Assembly (NCBI GenBank): GCA_946902985.2
Contig: OX336389.2
Location: 794,034,979-794,098,978, forward strand
Origin: Meconema thalassinum
Lineage: Eukaryota > Arthropoda > Insecta > Orthoptera > Tettigoniidae
DNA length: 64,000 nucleotides
Direction of reading: 5' to 3'
The stretch's first letter is position 1. Each line of letters opens with the position of its first letter. Positions 1 to 16,200 of this stretch are shown piece by piece. The translations under genes were made by a program, and so were the position numbers. The notes beneath the pieces are model-generated. The model searched no databases and was not told the DNA's origin. It saw nothing but the letters and a program-made list of their open reading frames with translations.

Positions 1-3000
1 TTTTCAATCCCTCATGAATTCGTGTCTCACCAGTCAATATTTTGTTCAACCAAATTCACTTTTCAACCTTTAAATCAACAATATTTCAACCCCTCATGAA
101 TTCGTTTCTCACCAGTCCTTAAATTTCGATCAACAATCACGCGGCGCCTCTGTCAACAGGCCATTTCATCATTTCCGCTTCAATTCGTTTCTCTCCAGTC
201 AATATTTTGTTCAACCAAATTCACTTTCAACCTTTAAGTCAACAATATTTCAACCCCTCATGAATTCGTTTCTCACCAGTCAATATTTTGTTCAACCAAA
301 CTCACTTTTCAACCTTTAAATCAACAATATTTTTCAATCCCTCATGAATTCGTTTCTCACCAGTCAATATTTTGTTCAACCAAATTAACTTTTCAACCTT
401 TAAATCAAAAATATTTCAACCCCTCTTGAATTCGTTTCTCACCAGTCCTCAAATTTCGATCAACAATCACGCGGCGCCTCTGTCAACAGGCCATTTCATC
501 ATTTCTGCTTCAATTCGTTTCTCACCAGTCAATATTTTGTTCAACCAAATTCACTTTTCAACCTTTCAATCAACAATATTTTTCAATCCCTCATGAATTC
601 GTTTCCCACCAGTCAATATTTTCTTCAACCAAATTCACTTTTCAACCTTTAAATCAACAATATTTCAACCCCTCATGAATTCGTTTCTCACCAGTCCTCA
701 AATTTCGATCAACAATCACGCGGCGCCTCTGTCAACAGGCCATTTCATCATTTCCGCTTCAATTCTCATCTCACCAGTCCTCAAATTTCGATCAACAATC
801 ACGCGGCGCCTCTGTCAACAGGCCATTTCATCATTTCTGCTTCAATTCGTTTCTCACCAGTCAATATTTTGTTCAACCAAACTCACTTATCAACCTTTAA
901 AACAACAATATTTTTCAATCCCTCATGAATTCGTTTCTCACCAGTCAATATTTTGTTCAACCAAATTCACTTTTCAACCTTTAAATCAACAATATTTCAA
1001 CTCCTCATGAATTCGTATCTCACCAGTCCTTAAATTTCGATCAACAATCACGCGGCGCCTCTGTCAACAGGCCATTTCATCATTTCTGCTTCAATTCGTT
1101 TCTAACCAGTCAATATTTTGTTCAACCAAACTCACTTTTCAACCTTTAAATCAACAATATTTTTCAATCCCTCATGAATTCGTTTCTCACCAGTCAATAT
1201 TTTGTTCAACCAAATTCACTTTTCAACCTTTAAATCAACAATATTTCAACCCCTCATGAATTCGTTTCTCACCAGTCCTTAAATTTCGATCAACAATCAC
1301 GCGGCGCCTCTGTCAACAGGCCATTTCATCATTTCCGCTTCAATTCGTTTCTCACCAGTCAATATGTTGTTCAACCTAATTCACTTTCAACCTTTAAATC
1401 AACAATATTTCAACCCCTCATGAATTCGTTTCTCACCAGTCAATATTTTGTTCAACCAAACTCACTTTTCAACCTTTAAATCAACAATATTTTTCAATCC
1501 CTCATGAATTCGTTTCTCACCAGTCAATATTTTGTTCAACCAAATCCACTTTTCAACATTTAAATCAAAAATATTTCAACCCCTCTTGAATTCGTTTCTC
1601 ACCAGTCCTCAAATTTCGATCATCAATCACGCGGCGCCTCTGTCAACAGGCCATTTCATCATTTCTGCTTCAATTCGTTTCTCACCAGTCAATATTTTTT
1701 TCAACCAAACTCACTTTTCAACCTTTAAATCAACAATATTTTTAAATCCCTCATGAATTCGTTTCTCACCAGTCAATATTTTGTTCAACCAAATTCACTT
1801 TTCTACCTTTAAATCAAAAATATTTCAACCCCTCTAGAATTCGTTTCTCACCAGTCCTCAAATTTCGATCAACAATCACGCGGCGCCTCTGTCCACAGGC
1901 CATTTCATCATTTCCGCTTCAATTCGTTTCTCACCAGTCAATATTTTGTTCAACCAAATTCACTTTCAACCTTTAAATCAACAATATTTCAACCCCTCAT
2001 GAATTCGTTTCTCACCAGTCAATATTTTGTTCAACCAAACTCACTTTTCAACCTTTAAATCAACAATATTTTTCAATCCCTCATGAATTCGTTTCTCACC
2101 AGTCAATATTTTGTTCAACCAAATTAACTTTTCAACCTTTAAATCAAAAATATTTCAACCCCTCTTGAATTCGTTTCTCACCAGTCCTCAAATTTCGATC
2201 AACAATCACGCGGCGCCTCTGTCAACAGGCCATTTCATCATTTCTGCTTCAATTCGTTTCTCACCAGTCAATATTTTGTTCAACCAAATTCACTTTTCAA
2301 CCTTTCAATCAACAATATTTTTCAATCCCTCATGAATTCGTTTCCCACCAGTCAATATTTTCTTCAACCAAATTCACTTTTCAACCTTTAAATCAACAAT
2401 ATTTCAACCCCTCATGAATTCGTTTCTCACCAGTCCTCAAATTTCGATCAACAATCACGCGGCGCCTCTGTCAACAGGCCATTTCATCATTTCCGCTTCT
2501 ATTCTCATCTCACCAGTCCTCAAATTTCGATCAACAATCACGCGGCGCCTCTGTCAACAGGCCATTTCATCATTTCTGCTTCAATTCGTTTCTCACCAGT
2601 CAATATTTTGTTCAACCAAACTCACTTTTCAACCTTTAAATCAACAATATTTTTCAATCCCTCATGAATTCGTTTCTCACCAGTCAATATTTTGTTCAAC
2701 CAAATTCACTTTTCAACCTTTAAATCAACAATATTTCAACTCCTCATGAATTCGTATCTCACCAGTCCTCAAATTTCGATCAACAATCACGCGGCGCCTC
2801 TGTCAACAGGCCATTTCATCATTTCTGCTTCAATTCGTTTCTAACCAGTCAATATTTTGTTCAACCAAACTCACTTTTCAACCTTTAAATCAACAATATT
2901 TTTCAATCCCTCATGAATTCGTTTCTCACCAGTCAATATTTTGTTCAACCAAATTCACTTTTCAACCTTTAAATCAACAATATTTCAACCCCTCATGAAT

Positions 3001-6000
3001 TCGTTTCTCACCAGTCCTTAAATTTCGATCAACAATCACGCGGCGCCTCTGTCAACAGGCCATTTCATCATTTCCGCTTCAATTCGTTTCTCACCAGTCA
3101 ATATTTTGTTCAACCTAATTCACTTTCAACCTTTAAATCAACAATATTTCAACCCCTCATGAATTCGTTTCTCACCAGTCAATATTTTGTTCAACCAAAC
3201 TCACTTTTCAACCTTTAAATCAACAATATTTTTCAATCCCTCATGAATTCGTTTCTCACCAGTCAATACTTTGTTCAACCAAATCCACTTTTCAACCTTT
3301 AAATCAAAAATATTTCAACCCCTCTTGAATTCGTTTCTCACCAGTCCTCAAATTTCGATCAACAATCACGCGGCGCCTCTGTCAACAGGCCATTTCATCA
3401 TTTCTGCTTCAATTCGTTTCTCACCAGTCAATATTTTTTTCAACCAAACTCACTTTTCAACCTTTAAATCAACAATATTTTTAAATCCCTCATGAATTCG
3501 TTTCTCACCATTCAATATTTTGTTCAACCAAATTCACTTTTCTACCTTTAAATCAAAAATATTTCAACCCCTCTTGAATTCGTTTCTCACCAGTCCTCAA
3601 ATTTCGATCAACAATCACGCGGCGCCTCTGTCCACAGGCCATTTCATCATTTCCGCTTCAATTCGTTTCTCACCAGTCAATATTTTGTTCAACCAAATTC
3701 ACTTTCAACCTTTAAATCAACAATATTTCAACCCCTCATGAATTCGTTTCTCACCAGTCAATATTTTGTTCAACCAAACTCACTTTTCAACCTTTTAAAT
3801 CAACAATATTTTTCAATCCCTCATGAATTCGTTTCCCACCAGTCAATAATTTGTTCAACCAAATTCACTTTTCAACCTTTAAATCAAAAATATTTCAACC
3901 CCTCATGAATTCGTTTCTCACAAGTCCTCAAATTTCGATCAACAATCACGCGGCGCCTCTGTCAACAGGCCATTTCATCATTTCCGCTTCAATTCGTTTC
4001 TCACCAGTCAATATTTTGTTCTACCAAATTCACTTTTCAACCTTTAAATCAACAATATTTATCAATCCCTCATGAATTCGTTTCTCACCAGTCAATATTT
4101 TCTTCAACCAAATTCACTTTTCAACCTTTAAATCAACAATATTTCAACCCCTCATGAATTCGTTTCTCAGCAGTCCTCAAATTTCGATCAACAATCACGC
4201 GGCGCCTCTGTCAACAGGCCATTTCATCATTTCCGCTTCAATTCGTATCTCACCAGTCCTCAAATTTCGATCAACAATCACGGGGCGCCTCTGTCAACAG
4301 GCAATTTCATCATTTCTGCTTCAATTCGTTTCTCACGAGTCAATATTTTGTTCAACCAAACTCACTTTTCAACCTTTAAATCAACAATATTTTTCAATCC
4401 CTCATGAATTCGTTTCTCACCAGTCAATATTTTGTTCAACCAAATTCACTTTTCAACCTTTAAATCAACAATATTTCAACCCCTCATGAATTCGTTTCTC
4501 ACCAGTCCTTAAATTTCGATCAACAATCACGCGGCGCCTCTGTCAACAGGCCATTTCATCATTTCCGCTTCAATTCGTTTCTCTCCAGTCAATATTTTGT
4601 TCAACCAAATTCACTTTCAACCTTTAAGTCAACAATATTTCAACCCCTCATGAATTCGTTTCTCACCAGTCAATATTTTGTTCAACCAAACTCACTTTTC
4701 AACCTTTAAATCAACAATATTTTTAAATCCCTCATGAATTCGTTTCTCACCAGTCAATATTTTGTTCAAAAAAATTCACTTTTCTACCTTTTAATCAACA
4801 ATATTTCAACCCCTCATGAATTCGTTTCTCACCAGTCTTTAAATTTCGATCAACAATCACGCGGCGCCTCTGTCCACAGGCCATTTCATCATTTCCGCTT
4901 CAATTCGTTTCTCACCAGTCAATATTTTGTTCAACCAAATTCACTTTCAACCTTTAAATCAACAATATTTCAACCCCTCATGAATTCGTTTCTCACCAGT
5001 CAATATTTTGTTCAACCAAACTCACTTTTCAACCTTTTAAATCAACAATATTTTTCAATCCCTCATGAATTCGTTTCCCACCAGTCAATAATTTGTTCAA
5101 CCAAATTCACTTTTCAACCTTTAAATCAAAAATATTTCAACCCCTCTTGAATTCGTTTCTCACCAGTCCTCAAATTTCGATCAACAATCACGCGGCGCCT
5201 CTGTCAACAGGCCATTTCATCATTTCCGCTTCAATTCGTTTCTCACCAGTCAATATTTTGTTCTACCAAATTCACTTTTCAACCTTTAAATCAACAATAT
5301 TTATCAATCCCTCATGAATTCGTTTCTCACCAGTCAATATTTTCTTCAACCAAATTCACTTTTCAACCTTTAAATCAACAATATTTCAACCCCTCATGAA
5401 TTCGTTTCTCACCAGTCCTCAAATTTCGATCAACAATCACGCGGCGCCTCTGTCAACAGGCCATTTCATCATTTCCGCTTCAATTCGTATCTCACCAGTC
5501 CTCAAATTTCGATCAACAATCACGGGGCGCCTCTGTCAACAGGCCATTTCATCATTTCTGCTTCAATTCGTTTCTCACGAGTCAATATTTTGTTCAACCA
5601 AACTCACTTTTCAACCTTTAAATCAACAATATTTTTCAATCCCTCATGAATTCGTTTCTCACCAGTCAATATTTTGTTCAACCAAATTCACTTTTCAACC
5701 TTTAAATCAACAATATTTCAACCCCTCATGAATTCGTTTCTCACCAGTCCTTAAAATTCGATCAACAATCACGCGGCGCCTCTGTCAACAGGCCATTTCA
5801 TCATTTCCGCTTCAATTCGTTTCTCTCCAGTCAATATTTTGTTCAACCAAATTCACTTTCAACCTTTAAGTCAACAATATTTCAACCCCTCATGAATTCG
5901 TTTCTCACCAGTCAATATTTTGTTCAACCAAACTCACTTTTCAACCTTTAAATCAACAATATTTTTCAATCCCTCATGAATTCGTTTCTCACCAGTCAAT

Positions 6001-9000
6001 ATTTTGTTCAACCAAATTAACTTTTCAACCTTTAAATCAAAAATATTTCAACCCCTCTTGAATTCGTTTCTCACCAGTCCTCAAATTTCGATCAACAATC
6101 ACGCGGCGCCTCTGTCAACAGGCCATTTCATCATATCTGCTTCAATTCGTTTCTCACCAGTCAATATTTTGTTCAACCAAATTCACTTTTCAACCTTTCA
6201 ATCAACAATATTTTTCAATCCCTCATGAATTCGTTTCCCACCAGTCAATATTTTCTTCAACCAAATTCACTTTTCAACCTTTAAATCAACAATATTTCAA
6301 CCCCTCATGAATTCGTTTCTCACCAGTCCTCAAATTTCGATCAACAATCACGCGGCGCCTCTGTCAACAGGCCATTTCATCATTTCCGCTTCAATTCTCA
6401 TCTCACCAGTCCTCAAATTTCGATCAACAATCACGCGGCGCCTCTGTCAACAGGCCATTTCATCATTTCTGCTTCAATTCGTTTCTCACCAGTCAATATT
6501 TTGTTCAACCAAACTCACTTTTCAACCTTTAAATCAACAATATTTTTCAATCCCTCATGAATTCGTTTCTCACCAGTCAATATTTTGTTCAACCAAATTC
6601 ACTTTTCAACCTTTAAATCAACAATATTTCAACTCCTCATGAATTCGTATCTCACCAGTCCTCAAATTTCGATCAACAATCACGCGGCGCCTCTGTCAAC
6701 AGGCCATTTCATCATTTCTGCTTCAATTCGTTTCTAACCAGTCAATATTTTGTTCAACCAAACTCACTTTTCAACCTTTAAATCAACAATATTTTTCAAT
6801 CCCTCATGAATTCGTTTCTCACCAGTCAATATTTTGTTCAACCAAATTCACTTTTCAACCTTTAAATCAACAATATTTCAACCCCTCATGAATTCGTTTC
6901 TCACCAGTCCTTAAATTTCGATCAACAATCACGCGGCGCCTCTGTCCACAGGCCATTTCATCATTTCCGCTTCAATTCGTTTCTCACCAGTCAATATTTT
7001 GTTCAACCAAATTCACTTTCAACCTTTAAATCAACAATATTTCAACCCCTCATGAATTCGTTTCTCACCAGTCAATATTTTGTTCAACCAAACTCACTTT
7101 TCAACCTTTTAAATCAACAATATTTTTCAATCCCTCATGAATTCGTTTCCCACCAGTCAATAATTTGTTCAACCAAATTCACTTTTCAACCTTTAAATCA
7201 AAAATATTTCAACCCCTCTTGAATTCGTTTCTCACCAGTCCTCAAATTTCGATCAACAATCACGCGGCGCCTCTGTCAACAGGCCATTTCATCATTTCCG
7301 CTTCAATTCGTTTCTCACCAGTCAATATTTTGTTCTACCAAATTCACTTTTCAACCTTTAAATCAACAATATTTATCAATCCCTCATGAATTCGTTTCTC
7401 ACCAGTCAATATTTTCTTCAACCAAATTCACTTTTCAACCTTTAAATCAACAATATTTCAACCCCTCATGAATTCGTTTCTCACCAGTCCTCAAATTTCG
7501 ATCAACAATCACGCGGCGCCTCTGTCAACAGGCCATTTCATCATTTCCGCTTCAATTCGTATCTCACCAGTCCTCAAATTTCGATCAACAATCACGGGGC
7601 GCCTCTGTCAACAGGCCATTTCATCATTTCTGCTTCAATTCGTTTCTCACGAGTCAATATTTTGTTCAACCAAACTCACTTTTCAACCTTTAAATCAACA
7701 ATATTTTTCAATCCCTCATGAATTCGTTTCTCACCAGTCAATATTTTGTTCAACCAAATTCACTTTTCAACCTTTAAATCAACAATATTTCAACCCCTCA
7801 TGAATTCGTTTCTCACCAGTCCTTAAATTTCGATCAACAATCACGCGGCGCCTCTGTCAACAGGCCATTTCATCATTTCCGCTTCAATTCGTTTCTCTCC
7901 AGTCAATATTTTGTTCAACCAAATTCACTTTCAACCTTTAAGTCAACAATATTTCAACCCCTCATGAATTCGTTTCTCACCAGTCAATATTTTGTTCAAC
8001 CAAACTCACTTTTCAACCTTTAAATCAACAATATTTTTCAATCCCTCATGAATTCGTTTCTCACCAGTCAATATTTTGTTCAACCAAATTAACTTTTCAA
8101 CCTTTAAATCAAAAATATTTCAACCCCTCTTGAATTCGTTTCTCACCAGTCCTCAAATTTCGATCAACAATCACGCGGCGCCTCTGTCAACAGGCCATTT
8201 CATCATTTCTGCTTCAATTCGTTTCTCACCAGTCAATATTTTGTTCAACCAAATTCACTTTTCAACCTTTCAATCAACAATATTTTTCAATCCCTCATGA
8301 ATTCGTTTCCCACCAGTCAATATTTTCTTCAACCAAATTCACTTTTCAACCTTTAAATCAACAATATTTCAACCCCTCATGAATTCGTTTCTCACCAGTC
8401 CTCAAATTTCGATCAACAATCACGCGGCGCCTCTGTCAACAGGCCATTTCATCATTTCCCCTTCAATTCTCATCTCACCAGACCTCAAATTTCGATCAAC
8501 AATCACGCGGCGCCTCTGTCAACAGGCCATTTCATCATTTCTGCTTCAATTCTTTTCTCACCAGTCAATATTTTGTTCAACCAAACTCACTTTTCAACCT
8601 TTAAATCAACAATATTTTTCAATCCCTCATGAATTCGTTTCTCACCAGTCAATATTTTGTTCAAACAAATTCACTTTTCAACCTTTAAATCAACAATATT
8701 TCAACTCCTCATGAATTCGTATCTCACCAGTCCTCAAATTTCGATCAACAATCACGCGGCGCCTCTGTCAACAGGCCATTTCATCATTTCTGCTTCAATT
8801 CGTTTCTCACCAGTCAATATTTTGTTCAACCAAACTCACTTTTCAACCTTTAAATCAACAATATTTTTCAATCCCTCATGAATTCGTTTCTCACCAGTCA
8901 ATATTTTGTTCAACCAAATTCACTTTTCAACCTTTAAATCAACAATATTTCAACCCCTCATGAATTCGTTTCTCACCAGTCCTTAAATTTCGATCAACAA

Positions 9001-9279
9001 TCACATGGCGCCTCTGTCAACAGGCCATTTCATCATTTCCGCTTCAATTCGTTTCTCACCAGTCAATATTTTGTTCAACCTAATTCACTTTCAACCTTTA
9101 AATCAACAATATTTCAACCCCTCATGAATTCGTTTCTCACCAGTCAATATTTTGTTCAACCAAACTCACTTTTCAACCTTTAAATCAACAATATTTTTCA
9201 ATCCCTCATGAATTCGTTTCTCACCAGTCAATATTTTGTTCAACCAAATCCACTTTTCAACCTTTAAATCAAAAATATT

Positions 9280-12200
9280 TCAACCCCTCTTGAATTCGTT
9301 TCTCACCAGTCCTCAAATTTCGATCAACAATCACGCGGCGCCTCTGTCAACAGGCCATTTCATCATTTCTGCTTCAATTCGTTTCTCACCAGTCAATATT
9401 TTGTTCTACCAAATTCACTTTTCAACCTTTAAATCAACAATATTTTTCAATCCCTCATGAATTCGTTTCTCACCAGTCAATATTTTCTTCAACCAAATTC
9501 ACTTTTCAACCTTTAAATCAACAATATTTCAACCCCTCATGAATTCGTTTCTCACCAGTCCTCAAATTTCGATCAACAATCACGCGGCGCCTCTGTCAAC
9601 AGGCCATTTCATCATTTCCGCTTCAATTCGTATCTCACCAGTCCTCAAATTTCGATCAACAATCACGGGGCGCCTCTGTCAACAGGCCATTTCATCATTT
9701 CTGCTTCAATTCGTTTCTCACGAGTCAATATTTTGTTCAACCAAACTCACTTTTCAACCTTTAAATCAACAATATTTTTCAATCCCTCATGAATTCGTTT
9801 CTCACCAGTCAATATTTTGTTCAACCAAATTCACTTTTCAACCTTTAAATCAACAATATTTCAACCCCTCATGAATTCGTTTCTCACCAGTCCTTAAATT
9901 TCGATCAACAATCACGCGGCGCCTCTGTCAACAGGCCATTTCATCATTTCCGCTTCAATTCGTTTCTCTCCAGTCAATATTTTGTTCAACCAAATTCACT
10001 TTCAACCTTTAAGTCAACAATATTTCAACCCCTCATGAATTCGTTTCTCACCAGTCAATATTTTGTTCAACCAAACTCACTTTTCAACCTTTAAATCAAC
10101 AATATTTTTCAATCCCTCATGAATTCGTTTCTCACCAGTCAATATTTTGTTCAACCAAATTAACTTTTCAACCTTTAAATCAAAAATATTTCAACCCCTC
10201 TTGAATTCGTTTCTCACCAGTCCTCAAATTTCGATCAACAATCACGCGCCGCCTCTGTCAACAGGCCATTTCATCATTTCTGCTTCAATTCGTTTCTCAC
10301 CAGTCAATATTTTGTTCAACCAAACTCACTTTTCAACCTTTAAATCAACAATATTTTTCAATCCCTCATGAATTCGTTTCTCACCAGTCAATATTTTGTT
10401 CAACCAAATTCACTTTTCAACCTTTAAATCAACAATATTTCAACCCCTCATGAATTCGTTTCTCACCAGTCCTTAAATTTCGATCAACAATCACGCGGCG
10501 CCTCTGTCAACAGGCCATTTCATCATTTCCGCTTCAATTCGTTTCTCACCAGTCAATATTTTGTTCAACCTAATTCACTTCCAACCTTTAAATCAACAAT
10601 ATTTCAACCCCTCATGAATTCGTTTCTCACCAGTCAATATTTTGTTCAACCAAACTCACTTTTCTACCTTTAAATCAACAATATTTTTCAATCCTTCATG
10701 AATTCGTTTCTCACCAGTCAATATTTTGTTCAACCAAATCCACTTTTCAACCTTTAAATCAAAAATATTTCAACCCCTCTTGAATTCGTTTCTCACCAGT
10801 CCTCAAATTTCGGTCAACAATCACGCGGCGCCTCTGTCAACAGGCCATTTCATCATTTCTGCTTCAATTCGTTTCTCACCAGTCAATATTTTTTTCAACC
10901 AAAATCACTTTTCAACCTTTAAATCAACAATATTTTTAAATCCCTCATGAATTCGTTTCTCACCAGTCAATATTTTGTTCAACCAAATTCACTTTTCTAC
11001 CTTTTAATCAACAATATTTCAACCCCTCATGAATTCGTTTCTCACCAGTCTTTAAATTTCGATCAACAATCACGCGGCGCCTCTGTCCACAGGCCATTTC
11101 ATCATTTCCGCTTCAATTCGTTTCTCACCAGTCAATATTTTGTTCAACCAAATTCACTTTCAACCTTTAAATCAACAATATTTCAACCCCTCATGAATTC
11201 GTTTCTCACCAGTCAATATTTTTTTCAACCAAACTCACTTTTCAACCTTTTAAATCAACAATATTTTTCAATCCCTCATGAATTCGATTCCCACCAGTCA
11301 ATAATTTGTTCAAACAAATTCACTTTTCAACCTTTAAATCAAAAATATTTCAACCCCTCTTGAATTCGTTTCTCACCAGTCCTCAAATTTCGATCAACAA
11401 TCACGCGGCGCCTCTGTCAACAGGCCATTTCATCATTTCCGCTTCAATTCGTTTCTCACCAGTCAATATTTTGTTCTACCAAATTCACTTTTCAACCTTT
11501 AAATCAACAATATTTATCAATCCCTCATGAATTCGTTTCTCACCAGTCAATATTTTCTTCAACCAAATTCACTTTTCAACCTTTAAATCAACAATATTTC
11601 AACCCCTCATGAATTCGTTTCTCACCAGTCCTCAAATTTCGATCAACAATCACGCGGCGCCTCTGTCAACAGGCCATTTCATCATTTCCGCTTCAATTCG
11701 TATGTCACCAGTCCTCAAATTTCGATCAACAATCACGGGGCGCCTCTGTCAACAGGCCATTTCATCATTTCTGCTTCAATTCGTTTCTCACGAGTCAATA
11801 TTTTGTTCAACCAAACTCACTTTTCAACCTTTAAATCAACAATATTTTTCAATCCCTCATGAATTCGTTTCTCACCAGTCAATATTTTGTTCAACCAAAT
11901 TCACTTTTCAACCTTTAAATCAACAATATTTCAACCCCTCATGAATTCGTTTCTCACCAGTCCTTAAATTTCGATCAACAATCACGCGGCGCCTCTGTCA
12001 ACAGCCCATTTCATCATTTCCGCTTCAATTCGTTTCTCTCCAGTCAATATTTTGTTCAACCAAATTCACTTTCAACCTTTAAGTCAACAATATTTCAACC
12101 CCTCATGAATTCGTTTCTCACCAGTCAATATTTTGTTCAACCAAACTCACTTTTCAACCTTTAAATCAACAATATTTTTCAATCCCTCATGAATTCGTTT

Positions 12201-15200
12201 CTCACCAGTCAATATTTTGTTCAACCAAATTAACTTTTCAACCTTTAAATCAAAAATATTTCAACCCCTCTTGAATTCGTTTCTCACCAGTCCTCAAATT
12301 TCGATCAACAATCACGCGGCGCCTCTGTCAACAGGCCATTTCATCATTTCTGCTTCAATTCGTTTCTCACCAGTCAATATTTTGTTCAACCAAATTCACT
12401 TTTCAACCTTTCAATCAACAATATTTTCAATCCCTCATGAATTCGTTTCCCACCAGTCAATATTTTGTTCAACCAAATTCACTTTTCAACCTTTAAATCA
12501 ACAATATTTCAACCCCTCATGAATTCGTTTCTCACCAGTCCTCAAATTTCGATCAACAATCACGCGGCGCCTCTGTCAAAAGGCCATTTCATCATTTCCG
12601 CTTCAATTCTCATCTCACCAGTCCTCAAATTTCGATCAACAATCACGCGGCGCCTCTGTCAACAGGCTATTTCATCATTTCTGCTTCAATTCGTTTCTCA
12701 CCAGTCAATATTTTGTTCAACCAAACTCACTTTTCAACCTTTAAATCAACAATATTTTTCAATCCCTCATGAATTCGTTTCTCACCTGTCAATATTTTGT
12801 TCAACCAAATTCACTTTTCAACCTTTAAATCAACAATATTTCAACTCCACATGAATTCGTATCTCACCAGTCCTCAAATTTCGATCAACAATCACGCGGC
12901 GCCTCTGTCAACAGGCCATTTCATCATTTCTGCTTCAATTCGTTTCTCACCAGTCAATATTTTGTTCAACCAAACTCACTTTTCAACCTTTAAATCAACA
13001 ATATTTTTCAATCCCTCATGAATTCGTTTCTCACCAGTCAATATTTTGTTCAACCAAATTCACTTTTCAACCTTTAAATCAACAATATTTCAACCCCTCA
13101 TGAATTCGTTTCTCACCAGTCCTTAAATTTCGATCAACAATCACGCGGCGCCTCTGTCAACAGGCCATTTCATCATTTCCGCTTCAATTCGTTTCTCACC
13201 AGTCAATATTTTGTTCAACCTAATTGACTTTCAACCTTTAAATCAACAATATTTCAACCCCTCATGAATTCGTTTCTCACCAGTCAATATTTTGTTCAAC
13301 CCAACTCACTTTTCAACCTTTAAATCAACAATATTTTTCAATCCCTCATGAATTCGTTTCTCACCAGTCAATATTTTGTTCAACCAAATCCACTTTTCAA
13401 CCTTTAAATCAAAAATATTTCAACCCCTCTTGAATTCGTTTCTCACCAGTCCTCAAATTTCGATCAACAATCACGCGGCGCCTCTGTCAACAGGCCATTT
13501 CATCATTTCTGCTTCAATTCGTTTCTCACCAGTCAATATTTTTTTCAACCAAACTCACTTTTCAACCTCGAAATCAACAATATTTTTAAATCCCTCATGA
13601 ATTCGTTTCTCACCAGTCAATATTTTGTTCAACCAAATTCACTTTTCTTCCTTTTAATCAACATTATTTCAACCCCTCATGAATTCGTTTCTCACCAGTC
13701 TTTAAATTTCGATCAACAATCACGCGGCGCCTCTGTCCACAGGCCATTTCATCATTTCCGCTTCAATTCGTTTCTCACCAGTCAATATTTTGTTCAACCA
13801 AATTCACTTTCAACCTTTAAATCAACAATATTTCAACCCCTCATGAATTCGTTTCTCACCAGTCAATATTTTGTTCAACCAAACTCACTTTTCAACCTTT
13901 TAAATCAACAATATTTTTCAATCCCTCATGAATTCGTTTCCCACCAGTCAATATTTTGTTCAACCAAATTCACTTCTCAACCTTTAAATCAAAAATATTT
14001 CAACCCCTCTTGAATTCGTTTCTCACCAGTCCTCAAATTTCGATCAACAATCACGCGGCGCCTCTGTCAACAGGCCATTTCATCATTTCCGCTTCAATTC
14101 GTTTCTCACCAGTCAATATTTTGTTCTACCAAATTCACTTTTCAACCTTTAAATCAACAATATTTTTCAATCCCTCATGAATTCGTTTCTCACCAGTCAA
14201 TATTTTCTTCAACCAAATTCACTTTTCAACCTTTAAATCAACAATATTTCAACCCCTCATGAATTCGTTTCTCACCAGTCCTCAAATTTCGATCAACAAT
14301 CACGCGGCGCCTCTGTCAACAGGCCATTTCATCATTTCCGCTTCAATTCGTATCTCACCAGTCCTCAAATTTCGATCAACAATCACGGGGCGCCTCTGTC
14401 AACAGGCCATTTCATCATTTCTGCTTCAATTCGTTTCTCACGAGTCAATATTTTGTTCAACCAAACTCACTTTTCAACCTTTAAATCAACAATATTTTTC
14501 AATCCCTCATGAATTCGTTTCTCACCAGTCAATATTTTGTTCAACCAAATTCACTTTTCAACCTTTAAATCAACAATATTTCAACCCCTCATGAATTCGT
14601 TTCTCACCAGTCCTTAAATTTCGATCAACAATCACGCGGCGCCTCTGTCAACAGGCCATTTCATCATTTCCGCCTCAATTCGTTTTTCTCCAGTCAATAT
14701 TTTGTTCAACCAAATTCACTTTCAACCTTTAAGTCAACAATATTTCAACCCCTCATGAATTCGTTTCTCACCAGTCAATATTTTGTTCAACCAAACTCAC
14801 TTTTCAACCTTTAAATCAACAATATTTTTCAATCCCTCATGAATTCGTTTCTCACCAGTCAATATTATGTTCAACCAAATTAACTTTTCAACCTTTAAAT
14901 CAAAAATATTTCAACCCCTCTTGAATTCGTTTCTCACCAGTCCTCAAATTTCGATCAACAATCACGCGCCGCCTCTGTCAACAGGCCATTTCATCATTTC
15001 TGCTTCAATTCGTTTCTCACCAGTCAATATTTTGTTCAACCAAACTCACTTTTCAACCTTTAAATCAACAATATTTTTCAATCCCTCATGAATTCGTTTC
15101 TCACCAGTCAATATTTTGTTCAACCAAATTCACTTTTCAACCTTTAAATCAACAATATTTCAACCCCTCATGAATTCGTTTCTCACCAGTCCTTAAATTT

Positions 15201-16200
15201 CGATCAACAATCACGCGGCGCCTCTGTCAACAGGCCATTTCATCATTTCCGCTTCAATTCGTTTCTCACCAGTCAATATTTTGTTCAACCTAATTCACTT
15301 CCAACCTTTAAATCAACAATATTTCAACCCCTCATGAATTCGTTTCTCACCAGTCAATAATTTGTTCAACCAAACTCACTTTTCAACCTTTAAATCAACA
15401 ATATTTTTCAATCCCTCATGAATTCGTTTCTCACCAGTCAATATTTTGTTCAACCAAATCCACTTTTCAACCTTTAAATCAAAAATATTTCAACCCCTCT
15501 TGAATTCGTTTCTCACCAGTCCTCAAATTTCGATCAACAATCACGCGGCGCCTCTGTCAACAGGCCATTTCATCATTTCTGCTTCAATTCGTTTCTCACC
15601 AGTCAATATTTTTTTCAACCAAACTCACTTTTCAACCTTTAAATCAACAATATTTTTAAATCCCTCATGAATTCGTTTCTCACCAGTCAATATTTTGTTC
15701 AACCAAATTCACTTTTCTACCTTTTAATCAACAATATTTCAACCCCTCATGAATTCGTTTCTCACCAGTCTTTAAATTTCGATCAACAATCACGCGGCGC
15801 CTCTGTCCACAGGCCATTTCATCATTTCCGCTTCAATTCGTTTCTCACCAGTCAATATTTTGTTCAACCAAATTCACTTTCGACCTTTAAATCAACAATA
15901 TTTCAACCCCTCATGAATTCGTTTCTCACCAGTCAATATTTTGTTCAACCAAACTCACTTTTCAACCTTTTAAATCAACAATATTTTTCAATCCCTCATG
16001 AATTCGTTTCCCACCAGTCAATATTTTGTTCAACCAAATTCACTTTTCAACCTTTAAATCAAAAATATTTCAACCCCTCTTGAATTCGTTTCTCACCAGT
16101 CCTCAAATTTCGATCAACAATCACGCGGCGCCTCTGTCAACAGGCCATTTCATCATTTCCGCTTCAATTCGTTTCTCACCAGTCAATATTTTGTTCAACC
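9280..16200. repeat. 7.62-kb satellite super-repeat, copy 1
   Basis: Rare variants in this segment recur 7618-7619 bp downstream: the one-base-short aatattttcaatcc near 12421, gtcaaaaggcc near 12575, caggctatttc near 12663, tccacatgaattcg near 12845, caacctcgaaatc near 13564, a double change around 13645-13665, and caatattatgttc near 14860. The two copies differ by only a few bases over most of their length (for example cagcccattt at 12003 against caggccattt). The shared private variants show one recent long duplication rather than independent growth. Borders are approximate, placed where offset-7619 agreement begins and fails. Confidence 0.85.
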
